Notes: generated from the sequence alone by a model not told the origin. Shown: positions 1-9,445, counted from the first letter of the stretch. The stretch is 43,484 bases of DNA from Pseudolabrys sp. (GCA_025451355.1 JANWKN010000109.1:1-43484); one strand, 5' to 3'. Program-made: numbers and translations.

Positions 1-13
1 AAGGCGGATTGAT

Positions 14-37
14 AGACGCGACTTTCCACGCGCGTCT
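14..37 (+). terminator. Possible terminator or hairpin at window edge: AGACGCG-N10-CGCGTCT followed by TGTTATTAT
   Basis: Perfect 7-bp inverted repeat followed by a T-rich tail; lies upstream of the likely AraC start at 96. Confidence 0.3.
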
Positions 38-95
38 TGTTATTATCTGCCAAAGCTTTGTCGACGCGTGCCACCCTAGGCAGGAAGGCGGCTCT

Positions 96-1130
96 ATGGG
101 GCTCTCCGATGCCAGACGCTTTGGCGCTCTTCCAAACGCCACCGGCACGATTGCGCGACTCGCTTATGCCCATGCAAAAGCTAGTGGTGTTGACCCGCGA
201 CCGCTTTTGAAGAAAGCGGACCTAACGCTCCAACAAATCAGAAATACGAACCTGCGGCTCAGCGTTCTCGATCAGATCAATTTTCTGAACTTTACCGCAG
301 ACGCACTGCAGGATGACTTGCTCGGCTTTCATCTTGCTCAGCAGCCTGATCTGCGCGAACTCGGCTTTCTCTACTACGTCTCCGCCTCCTCGGACATCCT
401 GGGTGACGCATTAAACCAACTTGCGCGGTATGCCTCGATCGCCAATGAAGGCCTCGCATGCAAATACTCGGACGGCAATCAACCCAGCGTGATCTTCCGC
501 TATGTCGGGGTCAGCCGCCATGTGGACCGCCATCAGATCGAGTTTTTTGCCACAACTTTGATCCGTCTTTGCCGGCAGCTGACCGACACCCGACTTGTGC
601 CGACGAGTCTGAAGTTCGCGCATCGCCGCGACGGCAAATATCCGGAATTGACCGAGTTCTTTGGCAGTGACGTCGAATTTGACACGAACATCGACGAAGT
701 ATCCTTCGCGCCGGCGAGTAGGGAGATGCCGGTCGTCTCCGCTGATCATCATCTGAACAAGATACTTGTCGGCTACTGTGAGGAAGCACTGCAACGTCGA
801 CCGAAGAAGCGTGGTCCGTTCCGTTCAAGGGTCGAGAATGCAATTGTTCCGCTGCTGCCGCACGGCAAGGCGAGAGCTGATGAAATCTCGCGTAGGCTTG
901 GCGTCAGCCAACGTACGCTGGCGCGCCGTCTTTCTTCGGAGCAGCTGAGCTTCTCTACGGTATTGGAGAATCTAAAAATGGATCTCGCGGAGCGCTATCT
1001 CGCCGATGAAGACCTGTCGATTTCGCAAATCGCGTGGCTGCTCGGCTATCAGGAGGTCAGTTCTTTCACGCATGCTTTCAAGCGGTGGACCAACAAGACG
1101 CCGCGTCAAATGCGTTCAAAAGCGGCATAG
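96..1130 (+). CDS. AraC family transcriptional regulator (N-terminal ligand-binding domain, C-terminal HTH)
   Basis: C-terminus 'ADEISRRLGVSQRTLARRLSSEQLSFSTVLENLKMDLAERYLADEDLSISQIAWLLGYQEVSSFTHAFKRWTNKTPRQMR' is a typical AraC HTH; ATG at 96 has a purine-rich upstream region (AGGAAGG). Confidence 0.87.
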   Translation: MGLSDARRFGALPNATGTIARLAYAHAKASGVDPRPLLKKADLTLQQIRNTNLRLSVLDQINFLNFTADALQDDLLGFHLAQQPDLRELGFLYYVSASSDILGDALNQLARYASIANEGLACKYSDGNQPSVIFRYVGVSRHVDRHQIEFFATTLIRLCRQLTDTRLVPTSLKFAHRRDGKYPELTEFFGSDVEFDTNIDEVSFAPASREMPVVSADHHLNKILVGYCEEALQRRPKKRGPFRSRVENAIVPLLPHGKARADEISRRLGVSQRTLARRLSSEQLSFSTVLENLKMDLAERYLADEDLSISQIAWLLGYQEVSSFTHAFKRWTNKTPRQMRSKAA

Positions 1131-1135
1131 CTCAA

Positions 1136-1149
1136 CACCAGCACTGGTG
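1136..1149. repeat. Short inverted repeat CACCAG-CA-CTGGTG between convergent genes
   Basis: Read directly; 6-bp arms with a 2-nt centre. Confidence 0.35.
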
Positions 1150-1178
1150 ATTGTAGCGTCGTTTATGGACTGCCTTGA

Positions 1179-1688
1179 TTAATTAGTCTCGCTCAATTCC
1201 GACAGCTTTCTAGCGGTGTCTACGATCATATCTATCCGTCGCTGCAATTTATTTTTGAGGTCGGGAACATTTACCTTGTCGGTGACACGGTAAGCATTGC
1301 CGACGCGCTCCACATATCCATGCTTGACCATTTCCTGCAGACGCCTCACGACAGTTACGCGTGGCAGTTTGAGAGAATTCGCTATCTTGCTGGCGCTCAC
1401 CGGCGAACACATCACTGTACGAAGAAACACATAAATTCCAATCATTCGAAACGTTGAGCTGTCACTGTGGGCCGCAAACGCGGCGCCGTAATCTTCGCTG
1501 ATGCTACGAATCAGGCCTATGTAAAGGCGGCACATAAGCATCCGCTCTCGCGCCAGTTCGATTCGAGGCGGCGGTTGAAAATCGTCGACCAGGACGAAGT
1601 CGGATCCAGGCTCATGCCAGGCGTGAGCTTTATGTTTCGCTTCGCGCGGGCGTGGGACGTGTGACCCCTTTTGAATTTCCATCGGCAT
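1179..1688 (-). CDS. Winged-helix (MarR-like) DNA-binding protein
   Basis: 'VSASKIANSLKLPRVTVVRRLQEMVKHGYVERVGNAYRVTDK' resembles a winged HTH. Confidence 0.55.
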   Translation of the reverse strand: MPMEIQKGSHVPRPREAKHKAHAWHEPGSDFVLVDDFQPPPRIELARERMLMCRLYIGLIRSISEDYGAAFAAHSDSSTFRMIGIYVFLRTVMCSPVSASKIANSLKLPRVTVVRRLQEMVKHGYVERVGNAYRVTDKVNVPDLKNKLQRRIDMIVDTARKLSELSETN

Positions 1689-1729
1689 TTACTCCAGCCC
1701 GACAGATAAAAAAATAGTAGAGGCGAGGC

Positions 1730-1763
1730 TCATCGACCGTCGGCTCGAGCCGGCGGCCGATGA
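1730..1763. repeat. Long near-perfect inverted repeat TCATCGACCGT-CGGCTCGAGCCG-GCGGCCGATGA
   Basis: 34 nt; central 12-bp perfect palindrome CGGCTCGAGCCG, arms extend 11 more positions with one mismatch and one G-T pair; just downstream of the minus-strand DUF937 gene. Confidence 0.6.
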
Positions 1764-1778
1764 CCTCCGAACCAAGGT

Positions 1779-2885
1779 TCACGCGGTCAGAGTTGCGAGC
1801 CTGGCCCTCAACGCGTCAATCGTGGGCTTTATGACCTCGGCGACACCCGGAATTGCCAGCACTTTGTCGAAGAGCTGGTTCAGAGTGGACATCGCTGGAT
1901 TGACCAATCCGGCGAGCATCTTTCGCTGTCCGTCCGACAATTGCGCCAGCGTGCCGCTGACCTTGTCGATTTGAGATGTGGCGGCCTGCAGTCTGGGCAA
2001 TGCCGCTTGCGCCGAAGCAGCATCGGTAATGCCGTTGAGCGTCGAACGTACACTACTGATACTGTCGGTAACCTGCTTGCCGATATCGACCCCGCCGACC
2101 ATCAAGCCCTGGGCGGTCGAGACGCCTTGCTGAACCACCTGCTCCGTCGGCCTGCCGAGAAGGTAGACCAACAGCGCTGCAATGGCGATCGCCGGAATGG
2201 CCCACAAAAGCCAATTGGTCGATCCGGATGTCGCCTCCGCCGTTGACCGCCGCGTATCATCGAAGGTTCGCGCGACTGACGCAGCTGCGGCCCGCGTGGT
2301 TTCGCCGCCGGCCATAGCCGCTCTTTTTGCCGTATCTCCGAGCGAGTCGAGCAGACCGGTTCCGCCGAGCAATCGACCAAAGCCCGAAGGAATTGCCGCG
2401 GCTATATTGTCCTTTTGGCTGGTGAGAAGATTTGTGACGCTTCCGGCATCGAGGCCGCGCGAGCCTTGCTGTTGACCAATCGCACCCATAACAAGAGGGG
2501 TCAGCAGACCGAGCACGGAATCGCTCGCCGCCGATCCCAATCCGGAATATTTGCCTACTGAATTGGCAAGCGCGGTCTGGTCGCGGTCGCCGAGAAGCGA
2601 CGCCAGCAAGCTCGACCCCCGGTCGGCGACTGACGTGGCGCCCGCAGCACCAAGCATGCCCGAGAATTTATCGAGCATCCCCATTTCCTGCTTTGCAGCG
2701 TCAACAATCTTCTGCGGACCGCCCGGCTTTGTAGTAGCGCCGACCAGCCCAGCCAGTAACGCCGGAACTCCGGCGCTCACCGCCGTGGAAGCATCGTTGC
2801 GATCAAGCCCGAGTGTGCTGGCGATGCGCCCGATCATATCGGGCGTCAGAAATTTCATGATCAGTGATACGAGGTTCGTGGCCAT
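1779..2885 (-). CDS. DUF937 family protein
   Basis: N-terminus 'LVSLIMKFLTPDMIGRIASTLGLDRNDASTAVSAGVPALLAGLVGATTKPGG' typical of DUF937; TM segment 'WLLWAIPAIAIAALLVYLLG'; ATG at 2885 preceded by GGGAG. Confidence 0.7.
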   Translation of the reverse strand: MATNLVSLIMKFLTPDMIGRIASTLGLDRNDASTAVSAGVPALLAGLVGATTKPGGPQKIVDAAKQEMGMLDKFSGMLGAAGATSVADRGSSLLASLLGDRDQTALANSVGKYSGLGSAASDSVLGLLTPLVMGAIGQQQGSRGLDAGSVTNLLTSQKDNIAAAIPSGFGRLLGGTGLLDSLGDTAKRAAMAGGETTRAAAASVARTFDDTRRSTAEATSGSTNWLLWAIPAIAIAALLVYLLGRPTEQVVQQGVSTAQGLMVGGVDIGKQVTDSISSVRSTLNGITDAASAQAALPRLQAATSQIDKVSGTLAQLSDGQRKMLAGLVNPAMSTLNQLFDKVLAIPGVAEVIKPTIDALRARLATLTA

Positions 2886-2899
2886 TGACGTTTGCTCCC

Positions 2900-2981
2900 G
2901 CATTCGTGAATGAACGAGATTGTCGTTCCGCAACTTCCCCGCATTTGTGGTTGAACAAATTTGTCGTTCGACAACTTCAAT
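2900..2981. repeat. Imperfect tandem direct repeat, two 41-bp units (about 30/41 identical), each with internal inverted-repeat arms
   Basis: Unit 1 gcattcgtgaatgaacgagattgtcgttccgcaacttcccc (2900-2940); unit 2 gcatttgtggttgaacaaatttgtcgttcgacaacttcaat (2941-2981); upstream of the DUF937 start. Confidence 0.65.
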
Positions 2982-3105
2982 GTCGAGATGGACCTAGGGC
3001 CCATGGCCGCGCCTTTCGTAGTTCCCTACTCCGGTAGTTCCCGCGGGTATTTTCATCGGATTGACGCACTGGCGACCCGTTGCAGTCGAAATTACATAGT
3101 ACGGA

Positions 3106-4749
3106 ATGACCAGTATGCTCTGTGACGTGCGGTGTCCGCGTTGGGTTTTGGCGGCGGTTTTTCTGGCGACAGGCCTGACTGCCAGCTTGGAAGCTCACGC
3201 CCAGTTTTCCTGGGATCAGCAGTATCAATACAAACGGTCGCGGCCACAGTCGGGCGGTTTCTTTCGGAATTTCTTCGAACCGTTTAATTCGCACCAGCGC
3301 GAAGATGAGTACTACGCTCCGCCGCCGCGGCGGCAACCGCAGCAACACGTACAGCCGGCCGAAAGTCCACGCGCCCCATCACCGCGCAAAACGGAATCAA
3401 AAGCGGAGTCAAAAGTCGCCTCGATCGTGGTGATGGGTGACGATATGGCCGACTGGCTTGCGTACGGCCTGGAGGACATATTCGCGGATTCACCCGAGAT
3501 TGGCATTGTCCGCAAGAACAAACTCAATTCGGGGCTGTTGCGCTACGATAGCAAGGGCGATCTCGACTGGTGGCATGTCGCACGCGATACATTGGCGCAA
3601 GAGAAAGCAGACTATGTAATCATGATGCTTGGCATTGGCGATCGCCAGGAGATTGGCGAAAAGGATCTTGCCAAAGAGGCAGAAGCAAAGGCCAAGGATC
3701 AGCAGGCCAAGGACGATGCGGACAAAAAGGCCGGCCAGAAACCGGCCAAGCCAGAGAGTTCCGCGAAGTCCGACAATACCGAGGATGTCGGCGCCACGGC
3801 GCAGCGCGTCAGGAAAACAGGTGGCCCCGCCGAATTCCGGGGCGATGAGTGGGCAAAAGTCTACTCAAGGCGCATCGATGAGACCATCGCGGCACTGAAA
3901 AGCAAGGGCGTGCCGGTGATCTGGGTCGGCCTTCCGTCAATTCGTGGAGCCCGATCCACAGCGGACGTGGCCTTTCTCAACGATCTCTATCGTTCGCGCG
4001 CCGAACGTGCCGGCATCACATATATTGATGTGTGGGACGGCTTTGTGGACGAAGCGGGCAAGTATTCAAATTACGGTCCGGACTATGAGGGTCAGGTCCG
4101 GCGGCTGCGCCTGAGCGACGGTGTTTTCTTCACCAAATACGGCGCAGTCAAGCTTGCGCGTTACGTCGAACACGAGTTGCGTCGGTTTATGAACAATCGC
4201 GTGCCAGTGGCACTCCCGTCCGGACCCGTTGAGTCGTCACCATCCGCGGCAAAACCGGCCGAGCGGCCGCTAGTGGGCCCAGTCGTTCCGCTAACCGGTC
4301 CGCCGAAGGACAAAGATACGAAAGACACGAAGGATGGCGATGATCTGCTCGGGGGGCCGGGCAGCAGCCAGATTCACGGCGATGCGACCGCTACGAAGGT
4401 TTTTGCAAAGGGCGAAGCGGTGGCCCCTCCGGCCGATCGAGCCGACAATTTTTCCTGGACCAGTGCAAACAACTCCCCTGCAGCTCAGTCCGCGCCAGTG
4501 CCGCCTGTAGCAACTGAGACCGCGGTGCCTCCCGCAGGAGCAGGCGCAATGGCCTCTGCGCCGCCGGAGGCGACACCGGAAGAGCGCAAGAAAAAGGGTA
4601 GCGTCGGGAAGGTCACACAAAAAGTGACGAAGAAGCCGCCGAAACCGGAATACGCAGCGCCACAATCGCCGCAATCGTTGCAGGATTTCTTCTTGCGGCC
4701 GCCAATGCCGGTTGGACCTTCAAACGGCCCGTTCTTCCGGACACGCTAG
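3106..4749 (+). CDS. SGNH-fold (DUF459-like) secreted protein, apparently lacking catalytic residues
   Basis: N-terminal signal peptide; 'VASIVVMGDDMADWLAYGLEDIF', 'DYVIMMLGIGDRQEI', 'VPVIWVGLPSIR', 'ITYIDVWDGFVDEAG', 'LSDGVFFTKYGAVKLARYVEHEL' follow the SGNH block order; Pro/Ala-rich C-terminus. Confidence 0.65.
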   Translation: MTSMLCDVRCPRWVLAAVFLATGLTASLEAHAQFSWDQQYQYKRSRPQSGGFFRNFFEPFNSHQREDEYYAPPPRRQPQQHVQPAESPRAPSPRKTESKAESKVASIVVMGDDMADWLAYGLEDIFADSPEIGIVRKNKLNSGLLRYDSKGDLDWWHVARDTLAQEKADYVIMMLGIGDRQEIGEKDLAKEAEAKAKDQQAKDDADKKAGQKPAKPESSAKSDNTEDVGATAQRVRKTGGPAEFRGDEWAKVYSRRIDETIAALKSKGVPVIWVGLPSIRGARSTADVAFLNDLYRSRAERAGITYIDVWDGFVDEAGKYSNYGPDYEGQVRRLRLSDGVFFTKYGAVKLARYVEHELRRFMNNRVPVALPSGPVESSPSAAKPAERPLVGPVVPLTGPPKDKDTKDTKDGDDLLGGPGSSQIHGDATATKVFAKGEAVAPPADRADNFSWTSANNSPAAQSAPVPPVATETAVPPAGAGAMASAPPEATPEERKKKGSVGKVTQKVTKKPPKPEYAAPQSPQSLQDFFLRPPMPVGPSNGPFFRTR

Positions 4750-4795
4750 CCCGATGAGGTAATACGCAAAGCCTGTGTGGGCCGCGTCGTTCGCA

Positions 4796-5104
4796 TCAAG
4801 TCAGACAATGCGAGAGAATATGCCCCCGCGAGGGTTCGGCGAAGGGGCTGAAGGCTGGCTCGCAACCGACCAATGTCGGCTTTCGAACCGGCGTTTCGGC
4901 CGGAGTTGAATCATGCTGCTTCGGCTTGGTAGCCGGCACCGGCGGCAAGCGGTCGCCCTTGATGATCCGATTGACGGAAACGGTCGGCGCGGCGTTTTTG
5001 GCGGTAACGGGACTCGTCAACGCGGTAACAACGCCGGCTATGAAGCAGCTCAAAAGCAGAGCGCCAGCGATACCTTTGAAACTGAAACCGGACCCGTACC
5101 ACAT
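4796..5104 (-). CDS. Small hypothetical protein with N-terminal hydrophobic segment
   Basis: 102-aa ORF with signal/TM-like N-terminus 'GIAGALLLSCFIAGVVTAL'. Confidence 0.5.
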   Translation of the reverse strand: MWYGSGFSFKGIAGALLLSCFIAGVVTALTSPVTAKNAAPTVSVNRIIKGDRLPPVPATKPKQHDSTPAETPVRKPTLVGCEPAFSPFAEPSRGHILSHCLT

Positions 5105-5129
5105 GGCACTACTCCCAAGCCTCGGCCGC

Positions 5130-5228
5130 TCAGAAAGAAAGAGCGTTGAGTAACAGGAGGCCCACGAATACGGCCGTCAGCGATAGACCAAACACACCGG
5201 TGGTTACGCGTTCGCTCGTATTGACCAT
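5130..5228 (-). CDS. Very small putative membrane protein (32 aa; longer ORF reaches 5327)
   Basis: 'MVNTSERVTTGVFGLSLTAVFVGLLLLNALSF' has a single TM-like segment; same strand as the neighbouring small gene. Confidence 0.35.
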   Translation of the reverse strand: MVNTSERVTTGVFGLSLTAVFVGLLLLNALSF

Positions 5229-5407
5229 GGCAGCCGTCCCTGTACTTCCGAAGCTTTTGTTTTTGTGTACGGGCACAAAGCTAGAGTGCGGCCGGGCCGT
5301 CACACCAGCATACGTAGGTAGCCGCAAAGTATAAGGAGAAAGGGCGGACCCTATACGTAAGTGTAATAGGCTTTCGAGCAGCTTTGACGCTTTGGACCAC
5401 CCGGCCG

Positions 5408-5818
5408 CTAACTGGCGGGGATAACCGCTGTGCCCTCAATCTCGACTTTTGCACCTGACTCGAGCAGCCCTGCGACGACAATCAAAGACATCGCCGGAAA
5501 ATGGCGACCGATGACCCTGCGATAGGCTTCGCCGATCTCCTTTTGCCGCGCCACATAAGTCGCCTTGTCGGTGACAAACCATGTCAATCGGGTGAGATGC
5601 CGAGGCTCGCCCCCGGCCTCTGCCAACACTGCAACAATATTCGAAAGCGCGCGCTCAGCTTGGCCAACGAAATCGTCACTGACCAACTGACAGCGCTCAT
5701 TCCAGCCAATCTGCCCGGCGATGAACACCTGGCGTCCCTCGGCAGCCACTCCATTGGAATAGCCTTTCGGAAGCATCCAGTTCTTCGGCTGTAAAAATTC
5801 AAACGTGTTCTTGCTCAT
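5408..5818 (-). CDS. RidA/YjgF/YER057c family protein
   Basis: 'GRQVFIAGQIGWN...QAERALSNIVAVLAEAGGEPRHLTRLTWFVTDK...KVEIEGTAVIPAS' matches RidA; start overlaps the upstream ligase stop (ATGA, 5815-5818). Confidence 0.85.
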   Translation of the reverse strand: MSKNTFEFLQPKNWMLPKGYSNGVAAEGRQVFIAGQIGWNERCQLVSDDFVGQAERALSNIVAVLAEAGGEPRHLTRLTWFVTDKATYVARQKEIGEAYRRVIGRHFPAMSLIVVAGLLESGAKVEIEGTAVIPAS

Positions 5819-7470
5819 GACTGACCGTGCTGCCGCAATTTGAATCTTTGGATTTTGCCTGTCTGGGTCTTCGGCAAAGCTTCGACAAACCTGACCGCGC
5901 GCGGATACTTATAAGGCGCGATAACTGCCTTAACATGATCCTGCAACCGCTTCATACAGGCCGTATCACCTTCGACACCGGCCTTGAGCACGACAAAAGC
6001 CGTCACAATCTGCCCGCGTTCGATATCCGGCGCGCCAATCACAGCGCATTCCCCCACGTCGGCGTGTGAGAGCAGCGCGCTCTCGACTTCCGGCCCCGCT
6101 ATGTTGTAGCCGGCCGAAACAATCATATCGTCCGTGCGCGCTGCAAAGTGGAAGTGGCCTTCCTCGTCCTGAAAATAGGCGTCGCCGGTCAAATTCCAGC
6201 CGTCGCAGACATAAGACTTCTGCCGCATGTCAGCGAGGTATCGGCATCCTGTCGGGCCGCGCACCGCCAATCGACCGACGGTTCCGGGCTTTGCCGTTTT
6301 CATGTCGGCGTCGACGATTCTCGCCTCATATCCGGTAACCGGACGGCCGGTGACTCCTGCGTGGGCATCGTCAACCCGATTCGAAATGAAGATATGCAGC
6401 AGTTCGGTCGTCCCGATGCCGTCCAGAATTGATTTACCCGTTTTGCGTCGCCAGTCCTCGAAGACGGGGCCCGGCAGCGTCTCTCCGGCGGACACCGCGA
6501 TGCGCAAAGACGAGAGATCTGCACCCTGCTCCATCGCCGCCAGCATGGCGCGATAGGCAGTCGGCGCCGTGAAGCAGATCGTTGCCTTATAGTTCTCGAT
6601 GATCTGAATCATGTTCGCGGGCGAAGCATTTTCTAGCAGCGTCGCTGTCGCGCCAAAGCGCAACGGAAAAATCGCAAGGCCGCCCAGGCCGAACGTGAAG
6701 GCAAGCGGCGGTGAGCCGACAAACACGTCGTCGGGTGTCACTTTCAGGACTTCCCGTGCGTAACCATCCGCAATGATCAGCAGGTCGCGATGGAAATGCA
6801 TCGTCGCTTTCGGTTCTCCGGTCGTTCCTGATGTGAAACCGAGCAGGGCCACATCGTCGCGCCCGGTGGGCACCGGATCGAACTTGACCGGCTTGTCGAG
6901 GGCGATGCGGTCGAGCTCGGCGTCGTGGTTGGAGGTTCCATCAAATCCGACCACCTGCTTGAGGAATCGGCTGTCCTTGGCGCATGCAATAATCTCGTCC
7001 ACAATACGCATGTCTGTCAGCGCAAGACTGATTTGCGCCTTGTCGACGATTTTGGTGAGTTCGCCTGCGCGCAGCATCGGCATCGTATTGACGACCACCG
7101 CACCGGCTTTCGTCGCCGCAAGCCAGGCCGCGACAAGCGCGGGATTGTTGCCAGAGCGGATCAAGATGCGGTTGCCCGGTTTGATACCGTAGTTCTCGAC
7201 CAACGCATGGGCGACGCGGTTCGACCAGTCGGTCAGCTCCTTGTAAGTGCGCCGCCGGCCGTTTCCGATCAGTGCAATGCGATCCCCGAACCCGCGCTCG
7301 ACCATTCGGTCAGTCAGCTCAACGGCTGCGTTGAGGCACTCCGGATATTGAAATTCCGGCCGATCGAGCGGCAAATCTGGCCATTGATCGAATGGCGGCA
7401 GGTTGTCGCGGGTAAACGTATCGACATGCGCCGACGGACCAAGCTGCGGCTGTCTGTTTGCCGTGCCCAT
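5815..7470 (-). CDS. abmG: 2-aminobenzoate/benzoate-type CoA ligase (AMP-dependent synthetase family)
   Basis: 'LLGFTSGTTGEPKATMHFHRD' AMP-binding motif, C-terminal 'PKTQTGKIQRFKLR'; operon context with an aminobenzoyl-CoA monooxygenase/reductase-like gene. Confidence 0.82.
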   Translation of the reverse strand: MGTANRQPQLGPSAHVDTFTRDNLPPFDQWPDLPLDRPEFQYPECLNAAVELTDRMVERGFGDRIALIGNGRRRTYKELTDWSNRVAHALVENYGIKPGNRILIRSGNNPALVAAWLAATKAGAVVVNTMPMLRAGELTKIVDKAQISLALTDMRIVDEIIACAKDSRFLKQVVGFDGTSNHDAELDRIALDKPVKFDPVPTGRDDVALLGFTSGTTGEPKATMHFHRDLLIIADGYAREVLKVTPDDVFVGSPPLAFTFGLGGLAIFPLRFGATATLLENASPANMIQIIENYKATICFTAPTAYRAMLAAMEQGADLSSLRIAVSAGETLPGPVFEDWRRKTGKSILDGIGTTELLHIFISNRVDDAHAGVTGRPVTGYEARIVDADMKTAKPGTVGRLAVRGPTGCRYLADMRQKSYVCDGWNLTGDAYFQDEEGHFHFAARTDDMIVSAGYNIAGPEVESALLSHADVGECAVIGAPDIERGQIVTAFVVLKAGVEGDTACMKRLQDHVKAVIAPYKYPRAVRFVEALPKTQTGKIQRFKLRQHGQS

Positions 7471-7471
7471 C

Positions 7472-8635
7472 TCAGTGCTCCAATGCGGAAAGGACGGATC
7501 GCGCAATAACGATTTTCTGAACGTCGGACGCGCCTTCGTAAATGCGTAGCGCGCGGATTTCCCGATAGAGAGTTTCGACGGGATGGCAGGAACGCACCCC
7601 ATCTCCGCCGTGGATCTGCACCGCCGTGTCAATCACACGTTGCGCGGCTTCTGTCGCAAACAGTTTGGCCATGGCTGCCTCCCGGGTCACGCGTGCAGCA
7701 CCCATGTCCTTGGCCCAGGCGGCGCGATAGATCAGCAGTGCGGCAGCATCGATCTCCAGCGCCATGTCCGCGATATGTCCTTGCACCATCTGCAGGTCGG
7801 CAAGCGGCGCGCCAAACAAGTGGCGGTCGGTCGCTCGTTTCAGCGTCTCGTCCAGTGCACGGCGTGCAAAGCCAAGCGCCGCAGCCCCGACCGACGTTCG
7901 AAACACATCAAGCGTCGCCATCGCGATCTTAAAACCATCCCCGGCGCGGCCAACAAGAGCGGAGGCTGGAACCCGGCACGCTTCGAAACGAAGGCGCGCC
8001 AGCGGATGCGGCGCGATCACGTTCAAACGCTCGGCAATCGTCAGACCAGGATTGTCAGCCTCAATGACGAAAGTCGAAAGTCCGCGGGCGCCTGGTGCCT
8101 CGCCGGTACGCGCAAAAACAATATAGAAGTCGGCAATACCGCCATTCGAAATCCAGGTCTTTTCACCGTCGAGAACGAAATTAGCTCCATCGCGGCTGGC
8201 AACGGTGGCGATGTTTGCGACATCCGAACCGGACGCGGGCTCCGACAGCGCAAACGCGGCTATCGCCTTGCCGGAGCGGGTCTTCGGTAACCACGCCTCG
8301 CGTTGCTCCGCGTTGCCGAACAACGACAAGGGACCGGCGCCCAGGCCCTGCATGGCGAAAGCGAAATCAGCAAGGCCCGCGTGCCGCGCCAATGTTTCCC
8401 TGATCAGCGCCAGCGTGCGCACATCGATCCGCTCGGCGTCGCCCTCACCCGGAGCGGTGAATTTAAGCCAACCATCTCGCCCCAGCGCGGCGACGAGGCT
8501 ACGACAGGTTTGATCAGTGTCGTGATGGTCAATGCCCGAAAGGTTTTGCACGGACCAAGCCTCCAGTCGCTCGGCCAGTTCGCGATGACGCGGCTCGAAA
8601 AAGGGCCAGTGCAGAAAACTTTTGTCGCTCATCAC
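7472..8635 (-). CDS. Acyl-CoA dehydrogenase
   Basis: '[18 protein letters not shown]', '[20 protein letters not shown]', '[40 protein letters not shown]'. Confidence 0.92.
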   Translation of the reverse strand: MMSDKSFLHWPFFEPRHRELAERLEAWSVQNLSGIDHHDTDQTCRSLVAALGRDGWLKFTAPGEGDAERIDVRTLALIRETLARHAGLADFAFAMQGLGAGPLSLFGNAEQREAWLPKTRSGKAIAAFALSEPASGSDVANIATVASRDGANFVLDGEKTWISNGGIADFYIVFARTGEAPGARGLSTFVIEADNPGLTIAERLNVIAPHPLARLRFEACRVPASALVGRAGDGFKIAMATLDVFRTSVGAAALGFARRALDETLKRATDRHLFGAPLADLQMVQGHIADMALEIDAAALLIYRAAWAKDMGAARVTREAAMAKLFATEAAQRVIDTAVQIHGGDGVRSCHPVETLYREIRALRIYEGASDVQKIVIARSVLSALEH

Positions 8636-9445
8636 TCAGTTTCCGGCAAAGCGCGGGGTGTCTTTTGCAATGAAGGCTTCGTATGCGCGACGGAAATCGG
8701 CGGTTTGCATGCAAATCGCCTGTGCCTGTGCTTCCGCCTCAATCGCCTGGTCAAGCGTCATGGACCATTCCTGGCCAAGCATAGTTTTAGTCATCATGTG
8801 CGCGAAAACCGGGCCTTGAGTGAGCTTCTGCGCGAATGCCAGCGCTTCCATTTCGAGCTTGTCGGTTGCAACAAGCCGATTGAAAAAACCCCATCGCTCG
8901 CCCTCTTCCGCACTCATCGTGCGGCCGGTGAACAGCAATTCCGATGCACGGCCCTGCCCAATCACGCGTGGCAGCATGGCACACGCGCCCATGTCGCAGC
9001 CTGCAAGTCCCACACGTGTAAACAGAAACGCAGTTTTCGCCTGCGGCGAGCCCAACCGCATATCGCAGAACAGCGCGATCATCGCGCCGGCGCCAACGCA
9101 GACACCGTCGACGGCGGCGATAATGGGCTGCGGGCAGGCGCGCATAGCTTTCACAAGATCGCCGGTCATGCGCGTGAACGCGAGCAAGCCTTTCATGTCC
9201 CGATCGAGCAGCGGACCGATAATATCGCGCACGTCACCGCCTGAGCAGAAATTTCCTCCATTCGAGCCAAAAACCACGGCCTTGACGTCATCAGCGGAGG
9301 TGAGCTGGTGAAAGGTGTCGCGCAGCTCGACATAGGAATCTAAAGTAATAGGGTTCTTTCGCTCGCTGCCCTTGAGCGTGATAACCGCCACGTCATCCTT
9401 GCAATGCCAGTTGAAATGCGCGGGCTTGAAGTCCTTCATTTTCAT
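8636..9445 (-). CDS. Enoyl-CoA hydratase/isomerase (crotonase) family
   Basis: '[14 protein letters not shown]', '[26 protein letters not shown]'. Confidence 0.88.
   Translation of the reverse strand: MKMKDFKPAHFNWHCKDDVAVITLKGSERKNPITLDSYVELRDTFHQLTSADDVKAVVFGSNGGNFCSGGDVRDIIGPLLDRDMKGLLAFTRMTGDLVKAMRACPQPIIAAVDGVCVGAGAMIALFCDMRLGSPQAKTAFLFTRVGLAGCDMGACAMLPRVIGQGRASELLFTGRTMSAEEGERWGFFNRLVATDKLEMEALAFAQKLTQGPVFAHMMTKTMLGQEWSMTLDQAIEAEAQAQAICMQTADFRRAYEAFIAKDTPRFAGN

Noticed and set aside
9-95. N-terminal extension of the AraC ORF
   Set aside because: Contains a terminator-like hairpin; better start with purine-rich leader at 96.
8303-9244. 313-aa plus-strand ORF
   Set aside because: Antisense to clear acyl-CoA dehydrogenase and enoyl-CoA hydratase genes; composition typical of GC-rich shadow ORFs, no recognisable motif.
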